Shown here: in pieces, positions 1 through 10,735 of the stretch
Position numbering within the stretch: position 1 is the first letter of the stretch
How the letters are laid out: the number at the start of each line of letters is the position of its first letter
Assembly (NCBI GenBank): GCA_020809705.1
Contig: CP085832.1
Span: 4,588,001-4,652,000, forward strand
Reading direction: 5' to 3'
Length of the DNA: 64,000 nucleotides
Source of the DNA: Calonectria ilicicola
Lineage: Eukaryota > Ascomycota > Sordariomycetes > Hypocreales > Nectriaceae
Notes under the pieces: generated by a model
The model's database searches: none
Seen by the model: only the letters and a program-made list of their open reading frames with translations
Told to the model about the DNA's origin: nothing
Made by a program: the position numbers and the translations under genes

Positions 1-923
1 CAGAGTAACAGATCGTTCTCCATCTGACTTTGTGTTTAGCGAAACCCAGGAACCATTGACAGGATCTAAACAGATAGTTAGAGATGAACTCTACGATAGG
101 CCCGTTGACAGCTGAACTTACGCCACGGCCACGAGACTGCAATAGCAGCAGCAAGCATGGCGAATCGTAAAACAGAGTTGGTCGATTCAATCAAACTATG
201 GTTTGCGATCTGGGGAATAAATTAGAAATGAATCGGACTGGTAATTTCAACAGACTTCTTCACCGTAAAAATCCAAAGAACTACCAACCCGGTTGTAACC
301 ATCAGGCCTCTTAAGCGAAGTCGATCGCTGTATAATGTTAGATATGTCCCATCTGGGCGGCGATAATATACTCCCGAAGCCCAGCCCCAAAACAGGATGA
401 AGAATAAGAGAATCCAATAGGCAACTGAAACCAGAGCATTTGACCTCAACCGGTCAAATCCGAAACCATGGGTCAGGGTAGGCGCATATGCGTTGAAAGC
501 ACTGGCGGGAGCCAAACCGGCAATGGTAAGTCCGATATGTGGCAATAGTCGCCAATTGGATAACTTGGAAATATCAGCCTTGAGCCTAATTTTATTATTG
601 AGGAGTAATCCATCTTACAGCCGACTTCAACTCTGCTATGCTAACATTGCGTCTAACGGTCGCTTTCCAGGGGTCATCACGAAGAACTCGTTCTGTGAGA
701 ATCCGTATCCCGCGCTCATCGAAATATTTAACACCCAGTAGCGAAACTGGGTTGGAAATTTGTTGTGGGAAGATGAGGAGGAATGCAATTCCTACTAATA
801 TGGTGAATATTCCCTCAATCTGAATACGCGTTAACATGAAAAGAGGCTCATTTTGTGTTATCTATCGCTTACAATGAATAACCATTGCCATCCTGCCAAT
901 TGCGCGATGCCTCGAAGCGCCAG
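1..923 (-). pseudogene. MFS transporter (Dal5/anion-permease type), 3' part only, continues off the left edge
   Basis: Proton-coupled permease of the fungal allantoate/nicotinate-type MFS group, by sequence pattern. Read on the minus strand, exons 923-873, 819-619, 563-264, 209-122 and 65-1 join in frame; introns are 51-57 bp with GT/AG ends. The first exon carries the family hallmark GWQWLFIIEG, followed by helix 5, the cytoplasmic loop with FDERGIRILTERVLRDD, and helices 7-8; the last exon in the window has GSWVSLNTKSDGERSVTL, matching the loop before helix 10-11. Helices 1-4 are missing: upstream of 923 the minus strand shows no membrane-type coding sequence and instead the plus strand carries an arylsulfotransferase tail. 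I therefore call it a 5'-truncated copy. A functional gene using an unseen distant exon is possible but unlikely. Splice sites look intact, so the loss may be recent. Confidence 0.6.
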
Positions 924-1252
924 CTGTTGTCGCATTTAAGGATATCGGACAGAGATCTTTGAATATCTATGCTTCTTGGAATGGAGACACTCAAACGGTA
1001 TCGTGGCGCTTTTACAGTCGTTCATCGGAAAAGTCGCAGCACCAGCTTCTAGCAGAGGTCAAACGAAATGGGTTCGAAACTCATCTTGACCTACAGAACT
1101 ACTCCCCTGAAGGAGATACCGTAGTGATTGCTGAAGCAATCGATGCTAATAACAAATTCTTGGTTCGTACCAGGCCTGTAATTGCGACGGAAGACGTAAA
1201 GTCGTATTCTCCAGGTTTTCTTGAACGAGTTTTCGGAACCAAAGAGCTATAG
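878..1252 (+). pseudogene. C-terminal remnant of an arylsulfotransferase (ASST)-like protein
   Basis: The plus-strand frame open from 878 to the stop at 1250-1252 contains YASWNGDTQTVSWRFY followed by NGFETHLDL and a VVIAEAIDANN segment. This is the pattern of the last beta-propeller blade and C-terminal beta-sandwich of fungal ASST-family proteins, which are normally about 500-600 residues long. There is no ATG start in frame before this region; the frame is closed by TGA at 875-877 and no upstream ASST exon was found. The beginning overlaps the first recognisable exon of the MFS gene on the other strand (about 873-923), so the two homologies meet within about 900-955. I read it as a fragment; a few N-terminal residues may belong to the neighbour rather than ASST. 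Confidence 0.5.
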
Positions 1253-1793
1253 TGTGTGTATGATAAGCTAGTGATCCAGGCGGGAGAGCTGAACACTGAA
1301 ATCGTCTCCTGCCCGCTGTATATCTTATGAAATAAATAAAATATCTTCAAAACAGTTCAACTCAATTTAGTGTTTGTTCTAAAGTCATTATTTCCTCTAT
1401 ATGACAGCACATCAGGGGATAATTGATTAAACTGCGACTGATGGCTAGATCCAAACCGCGCCTACTTTGGTCACGTGTATGGATCCACGTGACCACTGGT
1501 TCCTGCAAGTTCCATCTTGGGTATTTGGGAGTAAGCTTCGTAACAAAGACAAGATCTATCTTTCTAGAGCATATCAACTTTACAAAAGAGTTGGGGAAAG
1601 CCCCATATTGAGAATGCCGACTCCGACCGACAACGCGCCATGAAAATCACAGCTTGGTGTTTTTTCGGCCAGGCTTTCGGCCCAACATCGGTCCCATGGT
1701 CAACACCAGAGCCAGTCTATCCCCCTTCGGACAATAAACTCTGCACATTGGAGCCCGAGCGTACTTTGCTTCAAGTCGCAGCACGCTACCTAC

Positions 1794-1826
1794 ATCAATC
1801 TACTCCCCGCTGTGGAGTAGATTGAT
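1794..1826. repeat. perfect inverted repeat, 13-bp arms, 7-nt loop
   Basis: ATCAATCTACTCC at 1794-1806 is the exact reverse complement of GGAGTAGATTGAT at 1814-1826, separated by CCGCTGT. It lies in a gene-free stretch, is not followed by a T-run, and could form a stable cruciform or RNA hairpin. Function unknown. Confidence 0.85.
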
Positions 1827-3625
1827 ACGCGTATGGACTACTGGGCGGGCGACTGCTACGAGCTGTTGAGCGAAATGGAGGGTAATAAAGGGAGGGTAAT
1901 AAGCTAATACCATTTATTTCCGTAGCTCCAAGTGAACCGGACTAGTCGGGGAGTGTTGACTCCGAGTAGGAAAGGGCCCAAGCACAGGAGTCCGAGATCA
2001 AATTCCCCATGGCGGGAGTCCTGAAACATTGTGCTGGAACTATTGAGTCGCTTATTGCTTTTGGCAAAGAGTTCTCAAGGTTGAGGTCGCTGTGACCTTT
2101 CCGTTACCCACCAACCTCGTGAATTTGAACTTTCTGACATCCCAGCCGCCGCGAGACTTGGACAAAGGCAGAAAGACAGTGTAGGTAGATCAGTAATGTA
2201 AAGAAGACATAACCGTTCAGGGCGCAGCACTCTTCATTGCGCTAACTAGTATTTTAATTCGAGATCTGATGCATGGGAACCGGTTTTAAGCGAGTTCGCC
2301 ACGGATTGGTTGACCGTTTAATTATGACTGTTTTTGAGCAAATCCCTGATACGCACATTAGCTCGACGTTGGTCAGACAATATCCACTTGAATAGATCGA
2401 AAGCTAGGTTAGGAAGCTATCGGGCGCCCTGTCTTACCAGTGGGATAGTAAGCCTATGTGGGTTCTATGTGTTTTCCCGAGTGAATATGGCATATCCCCT
2501 CTATTGGGTAGAAGTGTTCATCACCTTGGGTAGACATCCTCACTTTTACAAGCCCTTTGATTTTGAATTTACCTTGAGACTTTTATTAAAACTTATGCAA
2601 CTATTATTTGCCATGATTCATCTTCACGAGGAAAGTCCAAGAGGTCCAGGGTAGGCATACTTAGTCCGTGCTGTCTGTCTTTGTGTTAGCGGGGCTGACT
2701 TCGAGGGTTAAGAACACCAAAGCTGGGGCGGTGGCGCTCCATGACCAACGTGCTGAGAAATACGGCCCCAGCGCCTCACCGCGTGAGACATGGCTGAATG
2801 AACTGATAAATCACAAGAACCGCAGAGGTGACAGCCCCAACGACCTGCAGCCACAGGTATCACCATTTGCCCAAGTCAGCCACTCGCGTTCCTGAACCAA
2901 TGGGTGATCTACCAAAAAAGGCAAATGGGGATATTTCGTGTCAATCACCCGTATTACCGGACCATGCGTCGGTCTGAGCGCTGTTGCCCTCAAACAGACT
3001 ATTGGCAAGGCTAGCCTAACTGGATGCTCAAAATAACGCCCAAAACTCCGTGCCCTCGCTGGAATGACCGGAAACAGCGGCGTCTGTTATTTTCGCACGG
3101 GTGAAAAAAAGGGGGCGCGCGCATTGACCACGCAGCGCCAACTGCGACTCGAAACATTTTAACCAGCTGCAGCTGAGACAAGACAGGCAGAGATTAAGTT
3201 GAACTCGGTTACACAACGAAAGAATAACATTAAAATAAAGTATGCAGGGAACTGGAAACCAGGCTCACGGGCCATCTCGCGATATGTTGAGCGCTTGTGG
3301 ATGAAGGGAGTGTAAATCTGCTTGGTGCTCCAAGGTGATTTATCATGAGCGCGAATTCTAGAATAAATCGAATAAAATGAAAGTGGAGCAAAATGCAAGA
3401 GCAGACGCCGTTTCCTCGCCCACACCGTAGCTATTACTAGTTTGATCGCTGTTATGGAGTAGTTTGGTGTGTAATTTCACAAGAGCCCGCTCACCTGCGT
3501 AGCTGGCTCGGCGTGGCGCTAACCTAACTACTTCCAAAACGTTGGTCCCCTGTCACAACGGTCATAGTAAACATCAGCTTGAAATAGAAAGTAGGCTCGA
3601 AGGTCATGCCTTGAAGGGAATAAAC

Positions 3626-3636
3626 ATATATATATA
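3626..3636 (+). promoter_or_regulatory. TATA-like AT run upstream of secreted protein gene
   Basis: Alternating ATATATATATA about 150 bp before the ATG at 3786, followed by a pyrimidine-rich leader (CCCTCCATCTCCTCT and TTCATC runs) typical of highly expressed fungal genes. Position fits a core promoter with a 5' leader of about 100 nt. Confidence 0.4.
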
Positions 3637-3785
3637 CATCCCTCCATCTCCTCTGATAATTCTCATTCCTCATCACCACAAGTACATTCCCTTCGCTTCA
3701 CAGTTCGCAGCTACCTTTAAAGTCACTCGCTCGACGACCGCACAGTTACACCTTTTTATCAACTAATTCCTTACCTTAATTCACA

Positions 3786-4565
3786 ATGAAGGCTAGCTTT
3801 TTCGGCTTCTTTGCTCTGGCCGCCTCGGCCATTGCAGCTCCTCTTACCCAGGATGCCGTCGAGAGAGACATCGACGCTGTTGTCCCCCATATCGAGGCTC
3901 GTGAGGTTACTGAGTTCCTCAACGACAAGCGCACAATCAAGGCTTCTGCCGATCTCTATGCCAAAATCAACAGCTGTCACTCCGCTGTAGCTGCTGTGAC
4001 TGTCAAGATTGGTACGTCAAAGGTTCTTGAAACCCAACACTTGGAGTTGAGCTAACAAACGTATACAGACACCAACGTTGGCAAGGTTGGCAGCGGCAAG
4101 GGCAAGATAAGCAAGGAGGCCTGTGCCAAGGCTTCTGCTCCTCACATCCACAGTGTCATCAAGGTCCTCACCAGCCTCAAGGCTGATATCAAGGCTGCTG
4201 GCAAGATCAACGTCACCGGCAAGGCTGAGATCAACCTTCTTGTCGGAATCATTGTCAAGCTTGTCAAGGTTGTCCTCACCTGCACCCACAAGCTTGCTCT
4301 CTCCATCGGCCTCCGAGCTGAGCTCAAGGCTGCCCTCACTCTTTGCTTCTCGCTTCTCGGAGATATTCTTTCTCTTACCTGCGGCCTCGTCCCCGGTGTC
4401 ATCAACGGCTGTGTCGGCGCTCTTGGCAGCATTGTTCTTACCGTTCAGGCCTCTGCCCTCCGCCCATGCCTGGGTGCCGTCTTCGGTGTCTCTGGTGGCA
4501 TTAGCGCCGGCCTCAGTGCTCGTCTCGGCTTCCACATCAGCGCTGCCGCCGGCGTTGCTATCTAA
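3786..4565 (+). CDS. small secreted effector-like protein, 240 aa
   Basis: Two exons, 3786-4011 and 4069-4565 (57-bp intron, GTACGT...CAG), give 240 residues. The N-terminus MKASFFGFFALAASAIAAP is a clear signal peptide, probably followed by a propeptide ending near a KR (residue 48-49 region, EFLNDKR), a possible Kex2-type site. The mature part has a Gly/Lys-rich linker (VGSGKGKISKEACAK) and then long alternating hydrophobic helices rich in Leu, Val, Gly and Ala with seven cysteines and KADIKAAGKINVTGKAE. It contains no catalytic motif I recognise and is of the kind annotated as small secreted or hydrophobic surface-associated protein. A strong TATA-like leader suggests high expression. The long frame on the opposite strand (4017-4535) is a codon-bias shadow. 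Function unknown; surface or interface activity is only an inference. Confidence 0.85.
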
Positions 4566-6569
4566 GTTATTTGCACTGGATACGAATAACGGATATGATG
4601 GGGTAATAAATAATTTGCATTAATTGGCTTTTGCCACATATGACGCTATGTTAGGGTACTCTAATAACTTGCCATCAATAAATTCTAATACATTTCGCAA
4701 AACATGATAAAAAACTGTGCCCGTGAGACCATTTTAATAGTGTCATTGTTGCTTTGTTCAGATATCACTGCTCCCCTGACCAGTTGTGCAGTCTGGATCA
4801 CCTCATGACGGTGTCACTAGGATACATACTTAATATTAGCTGAATCACCCATTTAGGCGATGCGAACACAAAACGAACACGACGCGACCTGAGGATTGCG
4901 ATGCCCCGACTGAAGTCCCTCATCGTCACATATTTAATCGACAGTTTGGTTCTCACAGCTATTCTCATTCTCTAGGATTGCAGGGCAACGGAAAGTTTAT
5001 TTCTAACTTTTATGGTGAATTAGGACACTTTGATGGCTGGCAATAAGAGATGTCCTGAACCCAGTTTTATGAGGAACTCGAGGAACTCAATAAACCCCTT
5101 TCCAGCCCAATGTTGAGGCAACTCCTTAGAGATTGGTTGATCAGATGAATGCCCCCGTTCTGTGCCTTATGTCACTTTTGGGAGATTATTCTCCTAGAGA
5201 AGCCATTTGAAACCTTTGTGCTCTTCTATCTTGGCGATTACATACTCCCTTATTCGATTGGATTTGATGGCACAAGCCATAACGGCCAGTAACGTTTATT
5301 TGGCAGATTGTCGACATGATGTTATCTGATCACTTGGAAAATATTAAGCTCAGGGAATCAATCCACGAGATAAATTAGGAGTTCCGTTATTTTATTGAGC
5401 AAAATATCCAAGGTCTAGTTCCTAAGTTAAACGGATTAGGATTGTGTGGCCTTCGCCCGCAATTTTAGGCTTACACAACAGAGGTTAGCAGCTCGGTTAC
5501 GATATTTAGTCACTTTTGCAAATACAGACGCTTTTGTTTGCTTTCTCAATCCTGTAGAAACAAAAACCTCGAATGATTCCAACTCCCAGAAGTCGACGGG
5601 AAATGCGCTCCTTCCACAGTCAATCTTTACCCCCCTTCAGCGGCAACCGGCGGCATTTGCAGCAATAGCCTTTAGCGAAACTCTATATTTCACGAATATC
5701 TAGAAACACTATGGTTACCAATGTCTCTGTTAGTCCCACTATTCTACTGATCATTGCGCCCCTTGGAAGGAGTCAGATAAGAGTCTTATTGGGCAAAGGT
5801 TCTCATTTTTGAGTTTTAAGGCTCTAATATTATCAGGGTTGGTACTACGGCTGGCTTTTATATATTTTGACACAATAAAATCACACAGCGATACAATCTC
5901 TGTGATTTCTAGACTCCAACATTCTGCCTAGTCCTAAATGAGGGTCCTCTTTGTATGTGAAGGTTTGTTCGAGAAGTCTAGACCTCGAGACTCTCGGCTA
6001 GTGCACTATGCACCCCCCAATAAAGTGTAGACCGAATGATTGCCTGCCTGCCAGCAGTTTTGGCAGCTGAAATTTGACAATAATAATGGTATAGAAACAA
6101 CTAGTCACTCCCAAATTGTGGATTCTCGAGTTTTTACCAAGATCGTTCTTTCAGGTTAAAAAACCAATCTCTTGCCTGAAACGCATCTTCTGACAGCATA
6201 AATTCAAGACCCAGATTTCTCAACTCAACATTGATGGTTAAATTGCGCAAATGTCAATCAAGCGTGCGTACGCTAAGTTGTTGGTTGCAGGGGGTACTTA
6301 ACCGACACACCCTTGACGTTTTCAAGGATGGAAAAGAGCGAGATAAACTGTAGCTATCCATAAAAGGTCTAGCCGACCGCTATTTCATGGTTTAAGCGAA
6401 CATGTCACCCCACACACTCGCTGGCATGATTGTAAACGGGGGAAAGGTCACTGTCAGGAAACTTGTCCGAGCCCCCGTTTAAGAGGGGTAGAAATCTCCC
6501 CTTTCTCTCCAGTGCAATTGATTGACGGTGGTCACAAATTCCAACACTCCTGAGCTCCAATATACCGTA
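4566..6569. other. gene-free stretch
   Basis: About 2 kb with no frame longer than 86 codons and no family signal. AT-rich in parts. I see no repeats or element ends. Confidence 0.6.
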
Positions 6570-8118
6570 ATGACTGATTCTACACCCGTCCCCACGCCCA
6601 CTGAGGCAATCTCCAGCACTACCGCCAACGAGTCTGGCATCCTCCCGCCTCAGCATTGGGCTCAGGTAGCCGAGGTCTGAAACTTTACCCAACGCGACTC
6701 CGCCGTATGTCTGCTAATATTGTCCAGGAACTCGAATCGGAGACTGATGGCGATTCGGCTCTTGGCGATGACGCTGCCGAATCCACAGCCTCACTGACAT
6801 CTAGCATTCTGCAGTATAGAACTATCCAAGGTCGTACATATCATAGGGATATGGGTAATGCTCAATATTGGTTCGTATCATTTCTTATCAAACCAAGGAA
6901 ATCACCATGGCTAACAAAGCTGCAGGGGTTCCAATGATGAACAGCAAAATGAGTCCATGGATATCAAGTGAGCACTCGTAATACCAACCACAGCTGTTTC
7001 GTTTGCTAAACTGATAGCCATCACGTTTTGACTCTTGTTCTAGACGGGGCACTGCACCTTGCGCCCATCTCTAAGGATATCAAGGTTCACTTATTCTGAG
7101 CGCCCATTGAGAGGGTTGTACATTAACAATGTGAATAGAAAGCAGTGGACATTGGAACTGGTACAGGTATTGAACATGAATAAATCACAACAGGAACAGA
7201 TAACTGACTAAAATCATCATTTTAGGAGTTTGGGCAATGTATGTCTGATGACTAGCTTCTGGTCGATGTGGGCTTATCATTACAACAGCGACTTTGCAGA
7301 CTCTTTCCCTGAGACAGAAGTGATCGGCACCGACATTTCACCTATTCAACCTGGTTGGGTTCCACCTAATCTACAATTGTGAGAAATACTTTTTTTCCCC
7401 CAAATGCACTATGGCACGAAAATTCCTGATTTATTAGTCAAATTGATGATTGCACCCAAGAATGGACATTCGCACCCAATTCATTGGATTATATTCACAT
7501 CCGCTGGCTCGTTGGGAGTGTCGTAGACTGGGAGCAACTATTTAAACAGGCATACAAGTGCCTAAAACCAGGTGGCTACCTCGAGAGCAATGAAGCACTC
7601 TCGAGAATGGACTGTGATGATGGAAGCATTACGGAGAAAAGCGCCATGAACCAGTGGGGCAAGTTTTTTGTGGAGGGTGGTAAGAAAATTGGCCGCTCAT
7701 TCACAATTGTAGAGGATGAGGTTCAGAAAAAGTGCATCGAGAAAGCAGGATTTGTGGATATTGAAGAACGCAACTTTAAGGTGAGTTGCTTCATTACAAT
7801 AGGTTTTGGAGAGATTGTCGCTCACAGTTGAGAATGCAGGTACCTATTGGCGCATGGCCGAAGGATCCAAAGCTAAAGGAAATTGGAAAATATGCACAGG
7901 CGACCCTTGAACAAGACATCGAGGGTTATGTGCTTTTCATGGCAAACACTGTCGAGGGATGGACCAAGGCGGAAATCGAGGTATACATCTCGCTGCTACG
8001 CCGAGAGCTACGATCAGGGAAGATGCATCCCTATTATCGCCAGAAGATTGTGTGGGCCAAGAAGCCCGAGACTTTTGATCTAGATGCTTCACAGATTAAA
8101 GACTCTATGTGTGAATAA
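6570..8118 (+). CDS. LaeA-like SAM-dependent methyltransferase, 366 aa, nine exons
   Basis: Class I SAM methyltransferase of the fungal LaeA/Lae1-like superfamily, members of which act in secondary metabolism regulation or methylate small molecules. Exons: 6570-6665, 6728-6870, 6926-6967, 7018-7084, 7139-7166, 7226-7238, 7289-7378, 7438-7780, 7840-8118; they sum to 367 codons. The N-terminus is Ser/Thr/Pro-rich and acidic, followed by [19 protein letters not shown] and MDINHHVLTL, both characteristic of the family. SAM motif I VDIGTGTG lies near residues 119-126 and is built from three exons, including a 13-nt one; the acidic post-I residue is in [11 protein letters not shown], and PPNLQFQIDDC is motif II. 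The nearest neighbour is a convergent dehydrogenase 31 bp away. Probably an ordinary family member rather than LaeA itself, since genomes hold many paralogues. Substrate unknown. Confidence 0.9.
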
Positions 8119-8149
8119 ATGATGTATTCGAAATCCTTAATTCTACGCA

Positions 8150-8956
8150 TCAGGTCATTGTAAAACCACCAGTAACAGGAATGTACAATCCATTCACCCA
8201 ACTAGCCCTTTCATCGCAAAGCTCTGCGACTACCCAAGCAATCTCCCTAGCTTGCCCAAGCCGTGGTGCTACAGGCACTCGGTCAAAATTTGTACTCAAT
8301 CGATTAAGTAACGCTGCTGGAGCAGCGAGCAGGGCCTCCGTTTCGGTAGCCCCGGGAGCAACTGTGTTCACAGTGCAGCCGTATTTCCGGGGGAAATCTC
8401 TGGCCCAGCACCGCGTGAAACTTTCTATCATACCCTTGGAGCCAGCATAAATAGACATGTCGGGATCGGGATCTCGGGAAGTGGAGCTTCCAATGTTGAC
8501 GATGCGGGACCCGGTGGGGGGGAACAAGGGCAACACAGCCCGAGTGAGGAGTAAGGTTCCCCTGCCATTGAGATTGACTACATCGTCCCAGACTTTATGA
8601 ACCTCATCGTCGAGTGCTGTAGACAAATTGCACAGAACGCTGCGACCAGCATTGTTGATAAGAATGTCGACATGTCCAAACCTGGCTGAGGCAGCGGCAG
8701 CAAGAATCGTCGGGCCTTCAATGCTGGCAAGATCAGCCTCAACTATGATGGACTGTCCAGGGCCACCGTCGAGCGATTCCAAAACGGTTTGAGCCAAAGG
8801 CTTTTCTGATGGGAAGGGATAATTGATGATGAGGGTTGCCCCGCGGGCCGCGAGTTCTCTCGCGATGGCAGCTCCAATGCCGGACGATGAGCCACTAACA
8901 ATGGCAACCTTGCCATGCAACGGTTTCGGGATTTGCGATACACTCTGAGTAGCCAT
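8150..8956 (-). CDS. short-chain dehydrogenase/reductase (SDR), 268 aa
   Basis: Classical NAD(P)(H)-dependent oxidoreductase with Rossmann fold. Cofactor motif SGSSSGIG is at residues 21-28 (usual TGxxxGIG, here with Ser for Thr), NNAG near residue 100, the catalytic Ser in VNIGSSTS and the YAGSK active-site Tyr/Lys; the C-terminus GLYIPVTGGFTMT is the usual end of 3-oxoacyl-[ACP]-reductase-like SDRs. Single exon. The start at 8956 (MATQSVSQ) is preferred over an in-frame ATG five codons upstream because family members begin shortly before the glycine motif; either is possible. It converges on the methyltransferase gene with only 31 bp between stops, so 3' ends probably overlap. The two may work together on a small molecule, which is inference. 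Substrate cannot be told from sequence. Confidence 0.9.
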   Translation of the reverse strand: MATQSVSQIPKPLHGKVAIVSGSSSGIGAAIARELAARGATLIINYPFPSEKPLAQTVLESLDGGPGQSIIVEADLASIEGPTILAAAASARFGHVDILINNAGRSVLCNLSTALDDEVHKVWDDVVNLNGRGTLLLTRAVLPLFPPTGSRIVNIGSSTSRDPDPDMSIYAGSKGMIESFTRCWARDFPRKYGCTVNTVAPGATETEALLAAPAALLNRLSTNFDRVPVAPRLGQAREIAWVVAELCDERASWVNGLYIPVTGGFTMT

Positions 8957-10735
8957 TTCGAGCTTTATCATATAAATTTATGGAATAATTTTTTAATATG
9001 GGAAAAATGAAAAGCAGTGGTGAAATCCGTCACTTCGTCCAAATCTGCATCAACGAATGGACCATCAAGTCCCCCCACATCGGGACTGTGGCCCCGGGAA
9101 AGGCCACGGCTTCGGGACGTACCAAGGTGAAGGTGGGGGGAAATAGGGTCACATATTATCACACTATTCATAGCTTAATTCTGGCTACACATTCTCAGAG
9201 GTACCTCTAGCTGGCTTTACTTGGTAGAATCTCAATATAGCACATGTTATGATTATAAAATATACGACGAAGAAGAGACAAATAGAGGAAATTCGCGCCA
9301 AACTGTATTAGCAATACGCCAGAGCTGTGGAATCTTTTTTTCACCCTTATCCTGGTGAAATAGAACCAGAAGATGTACTTATTTTGATATGTCGGTTATT
9401 CAAAGTCCGTGGCCCATCTTGCTCATATAAGTCATCTTGAGTGCCTTCGGATTGGGCTACCTATTCTTGATCGTCATAGAAAATAGTTGGTGGTAATTCT
9501 GCCATGATCAAGGCATCATTTCGTAATAAGACTGGGCAAGGAACAATGATCCCAATTGATGTCGCGCGGGCGGAAATAAAAGACTCAACAAGGCAACTTC
9601 CTTTCGCGACTACTCATCCAGCTTTCAGCGCTATCAAAAGTCACACGCATAATTAGCGGGCCTCACTGCTCGAGCCACACCCGCATTAGCTGGGTGGCTT
9701 TGCCCGCGGCTATGAGAATACACATGGGACATCCCCCTCTTGTCACGATCCACTTGGATGGAATCTAGACCTAGTCTGGTCTCAGTTCTCAGCGCCAATT
9801 GGGTGCTATCTTTCCTTGCTTCGGCGTTCATCATCTTCAGCCAGTCACTGAGGCGGCAAATTCGGCATTTGCCATTCAAGCTTCGCACCACACCGTTCAG
9901 CTGAACAGTAGCGCATTTTAGTGTGTTCCACTAGAGCAGCGTATTGAACACCTCTTTTCTATTCATGTTGCCATTCAGATGCTCTTTCCAAATTCCCATA
10001 CTGCATGAAGGAGACTTGTTTTTGATGCATCACAAACCGTCACTAGAGGTGGAACCTCCCTTGAACTAAGTTCGTAGGACCACATAATATGTTGGTTTGC
10101 CACTTTCAGCGAGCCAGCATTTATCCGCTAAAACTAGCGTCTCTTCTAGCCTTCAATGATGCTCATAGTTAAAACGCATGTCGAAGACAATGCATTTGGT
10201 GCAATTTTCCATCGAATGATGCACCTTTAGTAGCGCAACATTGAGACGGGCCACGCCAAGCCAATCCACAGGGCTGATCAGCCTCCTAGGTGCCCGAGGC
10301 CTTGTCGAAGCCACGCGCCGCTATTTTCTCACATCCCCGCGCCTATTTGTCGTATTTACTCCATATTCGGAATTGACTGGTCAAATCGCTTTCACCCACC
10401 ACGTAGAAGCCGTTCATTTAGGTAAGGTCTAGAACATACTAGACATGTCACTACTAGATAAACTGTCCAGTTTCAGCCAGCCTCAGTCTTCGCCAAATCC
10501 AAGCCCGTGAGGTGGCTTTTGAATCGGCAAATCCACAGTGTCAATCAAACACGTGTCTAGAGACACTCGACAACACCTTGCCTGAGAGAGAAGAATACGG
10601 TTTCCCGGGTAGTCGCAGCGGAAGAAATGATGTATAAGAACCGCGACATCCCTCATGATGGATCACGTATACTAACCACACAACCAACCCATAGGATAAA
10701 TATATTGTTTATCTCTGCTCTTTATATCTATCAAG
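8957..10735. other. gene-free stretch
   Basis: About 1.8 kb, only short frames (up to 85 codons at 9634-9891 minus) without recognisable features. The right end holds the promoter of the lectin gene, including a TATA box at 10633. Confidence 0.6.
10633..10638 (+). promoter_or_regulatory. TATA box of lectin gene
   Basis: TATAAG about 100 bp before the ATG at 10736, in a stretch followed by ATCCCTCATGATGG and an AT-rich leader. Position fits a core promoter. Confidence 0.4.

Larger units (their letters stand above)
1253..3785. other. gene-free stretch
   Basis: Short open frames only (longest about 106 codons at 2334-2654), none with a recognisable domain, splice pattern or signal peptide. Contains the perfect hairpin at 1794-1826 and, at the right end, the AT-rich and pyrimidine-rich promoter of the secreted protein gene at 3786. 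No transposon ends or tandem repeats seen. Confidence 0.6.

Noticed and set aside
595..837. Short minus-strand frame starting MLTRIQIEG as the start of the MFS protein
   Set aside because: The ATG and next codons lie inside a 53-bp intron; splicing joins GWQWLFI to IEGIFT, restoring the family motif.
4017..4535. 172-codon open frame on the minus strand opposite the secreted protein
   Set aside because: Strong third-position bias of the sense gene keeps the antisense frame open; composition (Ala/Asp/Glu-rich) has no natural protein pattern and it has no splice or promoter signal.
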